Program-made: the position numbers and the translations under genes
In this document: piece after piece, positions 1 to 10,537 of the stretch
Layout of the letters: the number at the start of each line of letters is the position of its first letter
Position numbering within the stretch: position 1 is the stretch's first letter
Assembly (NCBI GenBank): GCA_033961575.1
Contig: CM066731.1
Location: 78,451,501-78,515,500 of the forward strand
DNA from: Aselliscus stoliczkanus
Taxonomy: Eukaryota > Chordata > Mammalia > Chiroptera > Hipposideridae
DNA: 64,000 nt
Direction of reading: 5' to 3'
Notes under the pieces: generated by a model
What the model was told of the DNA's origin: nothing
Seen by the model: the letters and a program-made list of their open reading frames with translations, nothing else
Databases searched by the model: none

Positions 1-540
1 GATCACAGCTCGTATGTTTATTCTCCTTCCATTTCACTGCACATTTAAAGAATGAAAAGAACAGGGCTTGTATTCCCTCCTTATTCTGTGTTTTTATTAT
101 TATTTTTACTCTTATTATTATTAACAGTAGTAGCAGTATCACTATTATCATTAAACTTTTATTTTTAGATAATTAAAGAACTATGCAATTATCAGAAATA
201 ATATAGAGAGATCATGTGTCTCTTTTAAGAAGTCTAACAGTGGTAATATTTTGTAAAACTATAAAATAATTATATTGATGAGTATATTGATAATATACTT
301 ATAATACTATATAATATATGTACCAATAATAAAATAAGTATATTGATACTGATACAGTCACAATATAGAATTGTTCCACAGCCAAAATGATCCTTTATGT
401 GACCCTTTTATAGCTACACCCACTTTCCTTTTTCATTGTCTCATTAACTCCTGACAACCATTAATCAGGTCTTCATTTTTATTACTTAATAATTTCAGGA
501 ATGTTATATAAATGGATTCTTACAAGATGTACCTTTTGGA
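1..540. other. AT-rich sequence, nothing recognised
   Basis: No long open frame, no recognised repeat and no exon-like signal. The sequence is AT-rich with short ATT-rich runs around 100-160. Confidence 0.5.
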
Positions 541-770
541 ATTTTTTTTAACTATGTATAATTCCTTGGAGATTTATCCAAGTTTTGAGTATATCAATAG
601 TTCTTTTGTTTGTTTGTTTGTTTGTTTGTTTGTTTGTTTCTGAGTATCATTCCATAATATGGATTTTTTGCAGTTTGTTTAACCATTTACCCATTAAAGA
701 ACACCTTGGTCATTTCAGGTATTTTTGCTGTTATTAATAATGCTTCTATCAAACACCTCACAAGAAAGAA
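541..770 (-). repeat. Old L1 fragment (ORF2 3' part), antisense
   Basis: The stretch reading 'tccataatatggatt' followed by 'gtttaaccatttaccc' and 'ttattaataatgcttc' matches the reverse complement of the conserved L1 ORF2 C-terminal coding region (the classic 'tattccattgtatgg ... tgctgcaatgaa' signature). It is diverged and carries a TTTG microsatellite at 604-639. Family level below L1 cannot be assigned by eye. Confidence 0.6.
604..639. repeat. (TTTG)n microsatellite
   Basis: About nine TTTG units in a row, lying inside an old antisense L1 fragment. Confidence 0.9.
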
Positions 771-784
771 AATCTCAGAGGAGA

Positions 785-1200
785 TGCTTTTATTGGTGAA
801 TGTTACCAAACATTTTAAGGAGAATTAGTGCCAGTTCTTCTCAAACTCTTCCAAAAAATTGGAAAGACTACTTCTAAACTCATAGATATAAAAGTAAGAC
901 AAAGACACCACGAAAAAAAAGAAAAGAAAAAAAAACCAGGCTAATGTCCTTGATAAATATGGATGAAACAATCCTCAACAAAATATTAACAAACTGAATC
1001 TAGCAGTATATTAAAAGGATCAAACACCAAAGCCACACAGAATTTAGCCCTGGGATATAACTGTGGTTCAACATATGAAAATAAATTTATGTGATAATGA
1101 CGGGTAAAAAAACACATGTTCTTAATAGGTGCAAAAGAAGCATTTGACAAAATTCAACACACTTTCCTGATTAAAAAACATTCACTAGAATGTTGATAAC
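785..1200 (+). repeat. Old L1 fragment (ORF2 reverse-transcriptase part), sense
   Basis: Contains 'cagttcttctcaaactcttc', 'atcctcaacaaaatattaac', 'attaaaaggatcaaacacc' and 'ggttcaacatatgaaaa', which are diagnostic L1 ORF2 reverse-transcriptase region phrases in sense orientation. Internal A-rich slippage (910-940) and many substitutions show it is a dead relic. Confidence 0.75.
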
Positions 1201-1219
1201 AGTTTGGTGATAACTGACA

Positions 1220-1455
1220 TTTATTATGCTGAGTCTTCCAAATCATGAATACAATGTGTCTATGTATTTAGATCTTCTGTGATTTCTTTGTTCTGCATTT
1301 CATGTTCAGTATACAGTTTCTGTATAGTATTTTTGAATGTATACCTAAGTATTTCATTTTCTTTGGTGTAATTGTATATATATTGCATTTGTGTTTTTAA
1401 TTTCATTTTCCTTATGTTCATTGGTAGTAAATAGAAATTGAATTGATTGATCTTC
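1220..1455 (-). repeat. Old L1 ORF2 fragment, antisense
   Basis: The phrases 'acctaagtatttcatttt', 'ggtgtaattgtatata' and 'ttggtagtaaatagaaa' are the reverse complement of the L1 ORF2 region downstream of the YADD motif. With the two neighbouring fragments it makes an alternating antisense/sense/antisense patchwork. Confidence 0.6.
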
Positions 1456-3765
1456 TCAGTTGGACTGAGCTCACCTGTTGTTGTTTTTAATGGGACTTCT
1501 AATCTAGGTCAGGAATGAGCCTACCTGGATCATCTTTTGTTGTTAAGTTGGAAGTTAGGAAAAATCAGACCCAAGTCATTGTCCTCTATTGGATGTATAA
1601 TAAGATAACATTTTAATATGTTGTTTTTCCATTTCTGGGGTCTCAAATAAGTTTGTTTTCCTCCTCCACCTTTCAGAGTTGTCTGTTGCTTCCTGCATTA
1701 TTTCCATAGTTTATTGTTGTGTTTACCTGGAAGAAATTGGGGGTGGGTGGAAGGGTGAGTCTATTTTATCTTATCCTGACTAGAATTCACACTGTGCTTT
1801 TCAGATAAAATTGAAATATGCTACCTAATGAGTATGATATCTATGTAGAATATTGGGAATATGAATAAAATGTAACTTATGGGTAGGAACAATGCAACTC
1901 AAATTCTTCCTCAATTCTTATCTAATTTCCCTTTTATATTCCTTTGATATTAAATGCTTATATATTTAAAGTATATTTCTCTGTATATATTATATAGGGC
2001 CTTTGATTTCTGTCCTGTATTAATTTAGTTATCTATTCTTATAAATAAATGAAACCAGAGATCTAAAGAAGCACTGCCTCATTGAGCAGTACTATTAATA
2101 CTAGTCTATATTCTTTTGATGCTGTAATGCCATTTTAAGACAAATAATGCTAGAAGAATGATCTCTACTCCTTGTTCTTATTAACTAGCCAACTAGGTCC
2201 ATCTTCATTCACTGTACCTTCAGGGTTAATTTTGCAGTTATCTTCCCTAAAAATATTGGGAAATAAAGACATCTGAGATTGGAAAAGTAAATGTGCTCAA
2301 TACAGATAATCCTACTGCTGGACCATGAATTTCATCAATCTCTCTTCCCTGTCTTTGCCACCCCAAACTCTCGATCACATGGTGATGAGTTTTTCACTTA
2401 TTTTCACTAGATTTTGTTTCCCTGGATTTTCTTGTCACTGAACTTAATAATCTTTGGTCTATTTCCCCCTTACTACCTTGTAATACTAACCTACCAATGA
2501 GTAGATGTGGTTAGGGGTTGACCAAAGAATGTACTAGATGAAGTTCATAGAATTTCAGCAATTGCCTCAAGGCCACAGCTGTCATCTTTGCTCATTCTGA
2601 ACAGAATTGAAACACCTCTGCTATTTCCTCAATACGGTTTTGTTTCTACCTCAAAGCCATACATACAGATCAACATTTCATGGGTTGATTAGAGAAGATG
2701 ACAGCAAAGCTATATGAATTTTGTGATACAATCATAAGCAGTTATAGTTGGAAAATGTGAGATGTCTGGAACCTTATGTTTTGGGAACTTAGATACATCT
2801 AATTCTAATTCAATTAAATATAGAAATAAACTTTGGTTAAGCTGACATTGTTTGGCTAACTACTAATTACATTTAAAAAAACTGCTTCAAATTTCCTATA
2901 GAATATGAAAGAAGCTTGGTTATTTTTTATAAATACATAGGAAAATAAAAACACTACTCCATTCCCTAGGCTTTCTATGCCTCTGACTTTACTAGCCATC
3001 TGCGTTTTTTTTTGTTTTTTTCAACAAGAGGTTTTGTGATTATGCATAAGCATATGAGGATATGGTTACCTATTTTTATATACAAAAAACTGAAGCAAAT
3101 AAAACAGAATCATTTAAATACACTAAAATAATGATAAACAATAGTTAAAGAAAAGAACCATGAATTTACTGAAAGAAAGAAGTTCAGTAATGAAATTTAT
3201 TATTTTTGTAAACTTAGTGACATTAAATCCCCACATTATATTACATTTGATATTCAAAAGTGATATGATTAATGTCTCCACAGTGTCTGCAAACGACTGT
3301 TATTTCAGGAGCTGTTCTACAGCCCTTTGTCTATATTCTTCATATAGCAACAGATGCACTTTGGTTTCTGAGTAAGTAAATCACTACTATTCTCTGTTTT
3401 GAATTTATATAGCACTTTATTCCTGTGCATATTCTACTCTTAGGCTCTGTGATACTCACACATTTTGTGACTTGGATAATAAAATGGTAAATATTCTACG
3501 AAGACATAGTACAGGGAGTTCAGATATGTCTACCCAAAACTCAACCTCAGATAATTGAAAAGAGAAACATATCTTATTTATATAATGCTCAGAAATGTAT
3601 GAGTTACAGAGTACGACCCAAGCTGGCAAGCTAATTGCTTTATAATAGTTCATTCAAGTTCACCATGAATGTTAATCATTATTTTAATTAAGTTTGTTAC
3701 CTTGCCACCGTGTGCTTACATTGGCAGCACTGTACAAACAGTTCGGTAAGGTTTCATAACTTTGG
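1456..3765. other. No recognised feature
   Basis: About 2.3 kb without a repeat family I can name and without credible coding frames. The longest frames are about 65-70 codons, low in complexity and typical of AT-rich DNA. It may be unique host sequence or very old repeat. Confidence 0.5.
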
Positions 3766-3767
3766 TA

Positions 3768-3845
3768 TTGGGCTGTTGGAAAAGTCATGACGCATTTTTG
3801 CAACGAAAAACAAAAAAAAAAGTCATGACTTTTCCAACAACTTAA
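3768..3845. mobile_element. 78-bp palindromic mariner-type MITE (MADE1-like size)
   Basis: Arms GTTGGAAAAGTCATGAC (3775-3791) and its exact reverse complement (3822-3838) flank a 30-bp A-rich core. The outer ends continue as 'ttgggct' on the left and 'ttaagtt' (read in reverse) on the right, and the whole is bracketed by TA at 3766-3767 and 3846-3847, the target duplication of Tc1/mariner elements. The size resembles the roughly 80-bp MADE1 MITE of primates and the ends loosely resemble Hsmar1-type ends, but the sequence is not the same. It sits exactly where the 5' end of the neighbouring mariner would be expected. Confidence 0.8.
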
Positions 3846-3847
3846 TA

Positions 3848-5053
3848 TATCAGTGTCTCACAGATGAGTTCGTGTCGATGTGTGGTGGTGTCTTGCTCAG
3901 TGGCATTCATTATTGTGGTTGCATGTTTCTGTGTGCCATCTTGAGAATGTCTGAGCTCGAATTAGAGCAATGAACAAACATTAAATTTCTTGTTAAACTT
4001 GGCAAGAGCAGAAGTGAAATCAGGGACATGTTAGTCCAAGTTTATGGGGATGATGCCATGAAGAAAACAGCAGTGTACAAATGGATTAAATGTTTTTGTG
4101 AGGGGAGAGAACTCGGCACTGAGGAAGAGAGGTCAGGGCGGCCAGTAATAAGCAGAAATGATGAAAACATTGCAAAAATTCATCAAATTGTACATCAAAA
4201 TTGTTGGCTGAATGTGAGAAACATAGAGATAGAGAAACAGTTAGGGAAATCTTAACTGAAAATCTTGGCATGAGAAAAGTGTGTACAAAAATGGTCCCAA
4301 AGTTGCTCACTGATGAACAAAAGCAAAGAAGAGTTTAAGTTTGCCAAGGTTTTTTGGAGGGGGAAGACAATGTTTTGGGCTATGTTATCACTGGTGATGA
4401 AACATGGGTGTGCCAATATGACCCTAAAAGAAAGCGTCAAAGTGCACAAAGGAAGCCAAACAATTCTCCACGACTAAAACATTTCCTTCAGTTCAAATCA
4501 AGAGTGAACACGATGTTGCTAACCTTTTTTGATATCAGAGGGGTTATTCACTATGAATTTGAAACAATTGGACAAACACTTAACCAAGTTTACTATTTTG
4601 AAGCGCTGAAAAGACTGCGTGAAAAAGTTAGATGAAAATGACCTGAAGTTTTCACCAACAATCCATGGCTCTTGCATCATGACAATGCACCAGCTCACTT
4701 GGCACTGTCTATGAGGGAGTTTTTAGCTAGCAAACACATAGTGGTATTGGAACACCCTCCCTACTCACCTGATCTGGCCCCCCAAGTGACTTCTTTCTTT
4801 ACCCAAAGATAAAGGAAATATTAAACGGAAGACATTTTGATGACATTCAGGACATCAAGAGTAATATGACTACAGCTCTCATGACCATTGCAGAAGCAGA
4901 GTTCCAAAATTGCTTTGAAGGGTGGACTAGGTGCTGGCATTGGTGCATAGCTTCCCAAGGGGAGTACTGAGAAGGTGACTGTAGTGATATTCAGCAATGA
5001 GGTATATAGCACTTTTTCTAGGATGAGTTCACGAACATAATTGGCAGGCCTCA
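3848..5053 (+). mobile_element. Mariner DNA transposon, decayed, 5' inverted repeat not found
   Basis: Carries a broken mariner transposase (separate entry). The 3' terminal repeat, read outward in reverse, is TGAGGCCTGCCAATTATGTT (5053 back to 5034) followed by CGTGAAC, with TA directly outside at 5054-5055. The same ends occur on the second copy at 57578-58139. The matching 5' inverted repeat is not recognisable; a MITE occupies that spot. Overall length is near the 1.2-1.3 kb usual for mariners. Confidence 0.85.
3947..5000 (+). pseudogene. Mariner (DD34D) transposase pseudogene
   Basis: The frame starts at ATG 3947 (MSELELEQ), hits TGA at 3971 where an arginine codon is likely, then reads through an N-terminal helix-turn-helix type region (about 4028-4255: VQVYGDDAMKKTAVYKW). 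A frameshift follows. The middle piece (4354-4635) keeps GDETWV, holding the first catalytic Asp, and a YDPKRKRQS motif. Further on are HHDNAPAH (about 4675-4700, second Asp) and PDLAP with the third Asp, where one extra C in 'ggccccccaagtgac' shifts the frame. The C-terminal GEY-EGD motif contains a stop. About 351 codons in total fits the family's roughly 345 residues. It would cut and paste its own DNA at TA sites in the nucleus. At least two stops and two frameshifts make it inactive. Confidence 0.9.
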
Positions 5054-5119
5054 TACATTTTTATGAGGGCACAAGCATAGAAGGCACTCTGCATACTTAA
5101 TTAATCAGCAACATTTTTT

Positions 5120-5528
5120 TTTAAAGATTTTATTGGGGAATTGGGGGAGGGGAACAGCATTGGGGAATTGGGGAAGGGGAACAGATAAGTTGCTGTCTTT
5201 TTGTTCTTCAGTCTGGTTGCGGAGGATGTTGTCTTCCTGGATGAGGCAGATCTGTCGCCGGCCTCTGGGTGTCGCTCAGTGCGGCTACTGGCAGCTCATG
5301 CTGGCTGCCAGCCGCTCATGCTGGCTGCCGGCCACTCACTGTAGCCCATGGCAGCCCACTGCAGCAGGGACTGCAGCCTACACCATCGCTGGGGCTCGCA
5401 CAGCCCAGCTCCAGTTGGAGCTATTGTTAGCTATAGAGGGCAGTGTCACTGGCCCTCGTATGTGGGATCTGAACCGGGGCCGCTGGAATCCCAAAACCAG
5501 CTTTTAACCACTGCACCACTTGGCCGGC
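5120..5528 (-). mobile_element. Long composite tRNA-headed SINE, antisense, perfect 15-bp TSD
   Basis: Read on the minus strand it starts GCCGGCCAAGTGGTGCAGTG, with an A-box-like TGGTGCAGTGG and a B-box-like GGTTCAGATCC as in tRNA-derived SINEs, and ends with AATAAAATCTTT plus an A-run. TCAGCAACATTTTTT at 5105-5119 and again at 5529-5543 is a perfect target-site duplication, so the whole 409 bp moved as one unit by L1-type retrotransposition. The first 110 bp match the five simple SINEs of this window. The remaining 300 bp body is absent from those and contains two internal tandem duplications (27 bp at 5132-5185; about 20 bp near 5292-5335). Parts of the body (CAACTGGAGCTGGGCTG; GACAGCAACTTATCT) recall the Ves SINE body from memory. 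Confidence 0.85.
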
Positions 5529-5543
5529 TCAGCAACATTTTTT

Positions 5544-6004
5544 AAATAATGGAGAATATTTCCACATGCTAACAAGCAGAAGATGACATATTTAAAAAGT
5601 TGCATTGTTTTTGGGGCAGTAGTATGTTTTGAGCAAGTCAATACTGACAGTAGATTTCAGAATTCCTGACTTTGTTTTTGAAAAGATGCTTTTAAAAAAA
5701 CACCTCCTCACACTCTTTCAGAGACAAAGAAACATATAGCTTAGCATACCAATTTCCAGGTACACTTTAGTGGTGGAGAAAGAAAAGGATCAAAACTCCA
5801 ATGGGAACAAAATCATTAACCATAATTTGGGCAAGTATGGCCTAAGTCATGGGCAGAATTAGCACTGTTTATGTGGCATGGTGAGAAAAACCATCACATG
5901 AGCTCTCCCAGGTCTAACCGTCAAAGAAAAGAAGCAGTTGAATATAAAATCAGTTTAATGTATCTGTGGAATTTTAGTCATTGGGTACTCACAGATCATT
6001 TAAA
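5544..6004. other. No recognised feature
   Basis: No nameable repeat and no credible coding frame. Confidence 0.5.
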
Positions 6005-6100
6005 TTTGTGCTCCCCATTGTTAATGGGGAAACTAAGGCCCAGAGATGTAGGGCCTCCGGGTTACTATCTCAGATAGTAACCACCTCAGACCTCTGCCGA
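6005..6100 (+). repeat. MIR fragment
   Basis: The run 'aatggggaaactaaggcc' followed by 'cagagatgtagggcctcc' and 'agtaaccacctcagac' fits the MIR core ('gggaaactgaggctcagagaggttaag ... agtaagtggcagagcc'). It is ancient and diverged. A near-perfect hairpin (6060-6082) lies inside it. Confidence 0.55.
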
Positions 6101-6695
6101 AATACCTGGAATTTTAGTTTAGCAGCAGGACATTTTAAACTATAAGAGACATAGAACAAAATAATGAGGTTTACATTTCAGCTCTTGAATTACATTGAGG
6201 AAATACAAAATATGTGTAGTGGACATTTCAAAATAGTGCAAAAATAAAATAATCTAATCCCAAAAGAGCCAGTTAAGGAAGAAAGTGAGTAGATACATGA
6301 AGTAGTGTGAAAAATCAATTGGAGAGCAGGGATACAAGATAGAAATAGAAATAGAAAAAAGAAAAAGATCAGGTAAGAAATGAGAGAAAATGAGAAAAAA
6401 AAAGAAATATAGGGACCACTAGCTTGTATCAGACAAAGCCATACTTATAGTATGAGAAGAAACTGAGGTAAAGGTATATGGAAAAAGTATTTTTCTGCTT
6501 TTATCCCACCATGCCCCTAAATCATGTTTTCAGTGTGACTGGCTACTATTTTTATTACTCTTTTAAGTGTCCGCCATATATTTAACTAATACCAAAAGAC
6601 TTCTAAATACTCCATTCTTCATTCATCAGATACTACTCTGAACTTGCCAGCATCAGCAGATCACCTGACAAGAGTAAGTGTTTTTCTGAACTTTA
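6101..6695. other. Purine-rich non-repeat stretch
   Basis: Contains a GA/AAAG-rich tract at about 6330-6410. Nothing else is recognised. Confidence 0.5.
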
Positions 6696-6710
6696 AAAAC
6701 AAGCATCACA

Positions 6711-7648
6711 CAACACCTCGATAAGGAGTTAATATCAAAAAATATTTGAAGTACTTATACAACTCAACAACAATAATCTAATTAAAAATGAGCAGAGGAC
6801 CTGAGAAGACACTTCTCCCAAGAAGACATAGAAATGGCCAACAGATAAGTGAAAAAATTCTCAACTTCACTAGCTACTACAGAAATGCAAATTAAAACCT
6901 CAATGTGGTATCACCTCACACCTATTAGAATGGCTATCCTCTACAAGACAAATAATAACAAATGTTGCAGAGGTTGTGGAGAAAAAAGAACCCTCATACA
7001 ATTCTGCTGGGAATGTAAATTGGTCAGCCACTATAGAAAATAGTATAGAGGTTCTTTAAAAAATTAAGAATAGAAAGGCAATTCAAGCCAGCAATCCCTC
7101 TTCTGGGTAGCTACCCAAAATATCTGAAAACATTTATCTGTACAGATATAGATGTACCCCTATGTTCATTGCAGCATTATTCAAAATGACAAGACATGGA
7201 AACAACTGAAGTGTCCTTTGATAGATGATTGGATAAAGAAGATGTGGTATATAATACAATGAAATATTACTTGGCCATAAGGAAAGATGAAATAATGCAA
7301 GAACATGGATGGATCTTGAGATTATTTTGCTAAGCAAAATAAGTCAGACAGAAAAAGTCAAGAACCATATGATTTCACTCATAAGTGGGATATACAACTG
7401 AAAGCAACAAATGAACAGGACAAACAAAAACTCATAGACACAGACAACAGTTTAGTGGTTACCAGAGGGTGAGTGGGGAGATGAAATGGTAGATGAGGGT
7501 AAAGGTGGTCAAATATATGGTGATGGAAGGAAAACTGACTCAGTGGTGAGCACACAATGTGATATATAGATGATGTATTATAGAATTGTACTCTTGAAAC
7601 CTACGTAATTTTACTAACCAATGTCACCCCAATAAATTTAATAAAAAT

Positions 7649-7689
<41 letters not shown>

Positions 7690-7700
7690 ATATTATAAAT
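6711..7700 (+). mobile_element. 5'-truncated L1 insertion with (AAAT)n tail
   Basis: Begins in the ORF2 C-terminal region ('gagcagaggacctgagaaga', 'aatggctatcctctacaaga', 'gttcattgcagcattatt'), continues through 'ataagtcagacagaaaaag' and a 3'UTR, and ends in an AATA/AAAT tail (7653-7693). The flanks AAAACAAGCATCACA (6696-6710) and AAAACAGGCATCAGA (7701-7715) form a 15-bp TSD with two mismatches. This is a classic 5'-truncated insertion of moderate age with no intact frame. Confidence 0.9.
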
Positions 7701-7715
7701 AAAACAGGCATCAGA

Positions 7716-9030
7716 GTTCTATCATTTTAGGACCAGACAAATTAAAACCAGGTGTCCCCTCTGGCCAGAGCATTCCCTCTGCTAATTTACATGAACCAAT
7801 GAGGCTGGTAATGGATTAGATACCTCTCCTGAACTGGATTTATCCTTATCCTTATAATATTTTGTCAAGTATGTAAAAATGATCAACAATTTGTATAAGA
7901 CTGTTACACTGTTCATTGCTAAAAGGATCAGGGAAAAGTTGCATAAGATGATAGTTGAATTATTATTACTCTGCAAGTTCCTTAAAGATAAATAATCTTA
8001 ATTAGTTTTAATCTCCAAAGTTCTGTGCGACAACAGGTACTTCTTACGTGTTTGTTGGAGAAATTAATTTAAAAAATTTATTTTTGCAAACTAATTTTTT
8101 GGATATTTTCAAATATATACATAGAGATATTCACTTTATATTTACAAAGCCTTCTTCATTCTACTGGTGTTTTGATAACCACAGTGAATATAGTTGAATA
8201 AAGAGGTTTCTACCTATTTAATCTTAGAGAAACATTGATATTTCAAGTCATATTTATTCGACCTATTTGGCACCCTAGGAGAAACAATAAAACTATTTCT
8301 ATTAAGTCTATTTTAGTGAAAACTTTCGTGTCTGAAGCTGCTTATCAGTGTATCTGCTAGACGTAATAAGAGCTCCAGGAATGCAAAGTCCTCTGGGTAA
8401 CATAAATCACAGGGAGAAATATCCACAATATTCCAATAGCAGTTTAATTCTAATGAAACTGAGTTTCTTTGCCTGAAAAATCCCATTTTAAACTCACCAT
8501 TTCAGGATTTTTACAGTGCATTAACCGTTGGTTCCCTTTAATTATCCAAGTCACACTGAATAGCAGGAAGTGAAATTTTAGGATCATACTCCTCCATAAA
8601 TGGGCTTTGCTTGAATGGGGTTTGAGTCAGAGTCCCACGGCCTTATTCTAAAAGCAGACCTGTGAAGACAACATCTGTGCCTGTTGTAAAGATATCCCTG
8701 ACATCTTATAAACTAGAGCTTTTCTCTTTGTAAGTAAACCTGGAAGAATTACTACTTCACCTACTTCACCACCAAGAACCGTTATTCATCCATTGAACAG
8801 TTGACTTCTGTTTAAGTTTCTGATCCCAATGAAATATCTAACTGACCAGATTCTTAGACTGGGTTCTTGAAAGATTAAAATGAAAACTATGACCCACATA
8901 CAGGCAGTATGGGTATATATTTTAAACTAATTCTTAATGTTACAAATATTCTCTTTCTTGCCTTTTTCATTTCTAGCCCTTAATTTTTTTATCTTGTAGT
9001 ATTTTACATGGCCTGTAATAATTATAAAAA
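7716..9030. other. No recognised feature
   Basis: Non-repeat by eye, with no convincing coding frame. It may include unique host sequence. Confidence 0.5.
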
Positions 9031-9034
9031 TACA

Positions 9035-9190
9035 CATAAACACTTACATAATACTAACTATGTGTGAGATGCTACTGTAAGGATTTACTTCCATTGTCTC
9101 ATCTAATCCTCACAACAAGCCTTTTGAGAAGGTAGGATATTAAGCCCACTTCCATGGTTGTAAGAACCACAGAACTAGGTAACCTGCCAA
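9035..9190 (+). repeat. MIR element
   Basis: 'ctatgtgtgagatgctactg', 'tctcatctaatcctcacaac' and 'agaactaggtaacctgcc' line up in order with the MIR consensus from its core to the 3' part. Sense orientation, heavily diverged, as expected for this ancient tRNA-SINE. Confidence 0.8.
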
Positions 9191-10367
9191 ATATTACAAT
9201 TTAGTGTACTTATTTGCTTTGTGTTTATAAAATGATATACATTTATAGAATGATTGACTGGCACATAAGCCTCAATACACTGCACCTCAAATTAATTAGT
9301 CTATGATAGCATTTGTAATATAATTTAAATATTTATATTCTATATCACCTGAGCATCTAGTGATTTATTTAACAGTAGGAATTTCTCTGTTTCCTAAATA
9401 CTCAAGTGAGAAAAATACATGCTCTTCTAAGCAGCCTCTTAACCAACTTCTTTAACAATAAAATTTGACTATAATTTAGATAATTTTTAGTCTTTCATTT
9501 CCATTCATCACAAATGCTGAACTGTTGTCACCAAGTCCCATGCATTTTATTAGTCATTGGTGATAGCAAGATGAAAGAATATATCCCTGCAAAGAAGAAG
9601 GGCATAATTTAATGAACAGAGCAGGTATTTCTGGTATAAGGTGGTAAGATTTCTAGGCACCTGGAAGCTATTATGGTAAGATTTCTAATGCCAAGAAGCT
9701 ATTGGGTGTCTGTAGAATAGGCATTTGAAAGTGTCTCTTTTATTCAAATAAATGAATAATTCAAATATTCATAGATGACATAAAATGCATTTAATCTGTA
9801 TGAAAATCTTACTGGCCTTGTGGATTTAACACTATTTCTCAAATCTGTTCAAAGGTCAGCATTTTTGGAACTTTCTCCCTACAGATTGATCATCTAATTT
9901 TTCCAGAATTTTTTTCAGGAAAAAAAAATATTACATAACCTCCATGTTGGACAGCTGTCTATCTTTGCTGTCTGCATCATTTCTTTTTAATGACTGGCCT
10001 TCCTTCTTAAACTCCAGAGAGTAATTAACTTTTTTGATGATATGGACTTTGGCTCTAACTCAAGGATTCAGCATTTATATGCAAGTTCTGTCATTGCAAT
10101 TTTAAAGCAAGGCATTGAGTAGTAGGGAAAAAAATCATTTAATCAACTCTTTGCATCATCTTTATGGTAAGAAACAATTGAACTGATTTTTCTCATTGAT
10201 ATTTTCCTTCATTTATGTAACTATGTTTTCCATCCATTCAATTATTTGAGTGAGCCAAATGTTTTAGTGTATTGAGACAGTCTTGATTACTTGTACAAAA
10301 GAAAGACGTATTTTAAGTGGAGAAAAATGGCCAGTGGAAATGGTCAGAGGTAAGAAGATAAATATTG
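9191..10367. other. No recognised feature
   Basis: No repeat family assigned. Contains an imperfect 32-bp tandem duplication at 9643-9706. Confidence 0.5.
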
Positions 10368-10537
10368 ACTTCTGGTAAGATGGTGGAATAGACAGACGCT
10401 GTGCAAACTGCCTCCCAGAATAACACCAAAATTACAAATAATTTATACAACATTCAACCCCGGCAGTCCCCGGAACACTAGATGAACAGAACCTCTAAAC
10501 AAAGGACCTAAAAAGGAGGCCACGTCAAGTCTGGTAG

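Noticed and set aside
5133..5507. 124-codon open frame
   Set aside because: It covers the composite SINE in antisense. GC-rich SINE sequence with internal duplications has few stops, and nothing resembles a gene.
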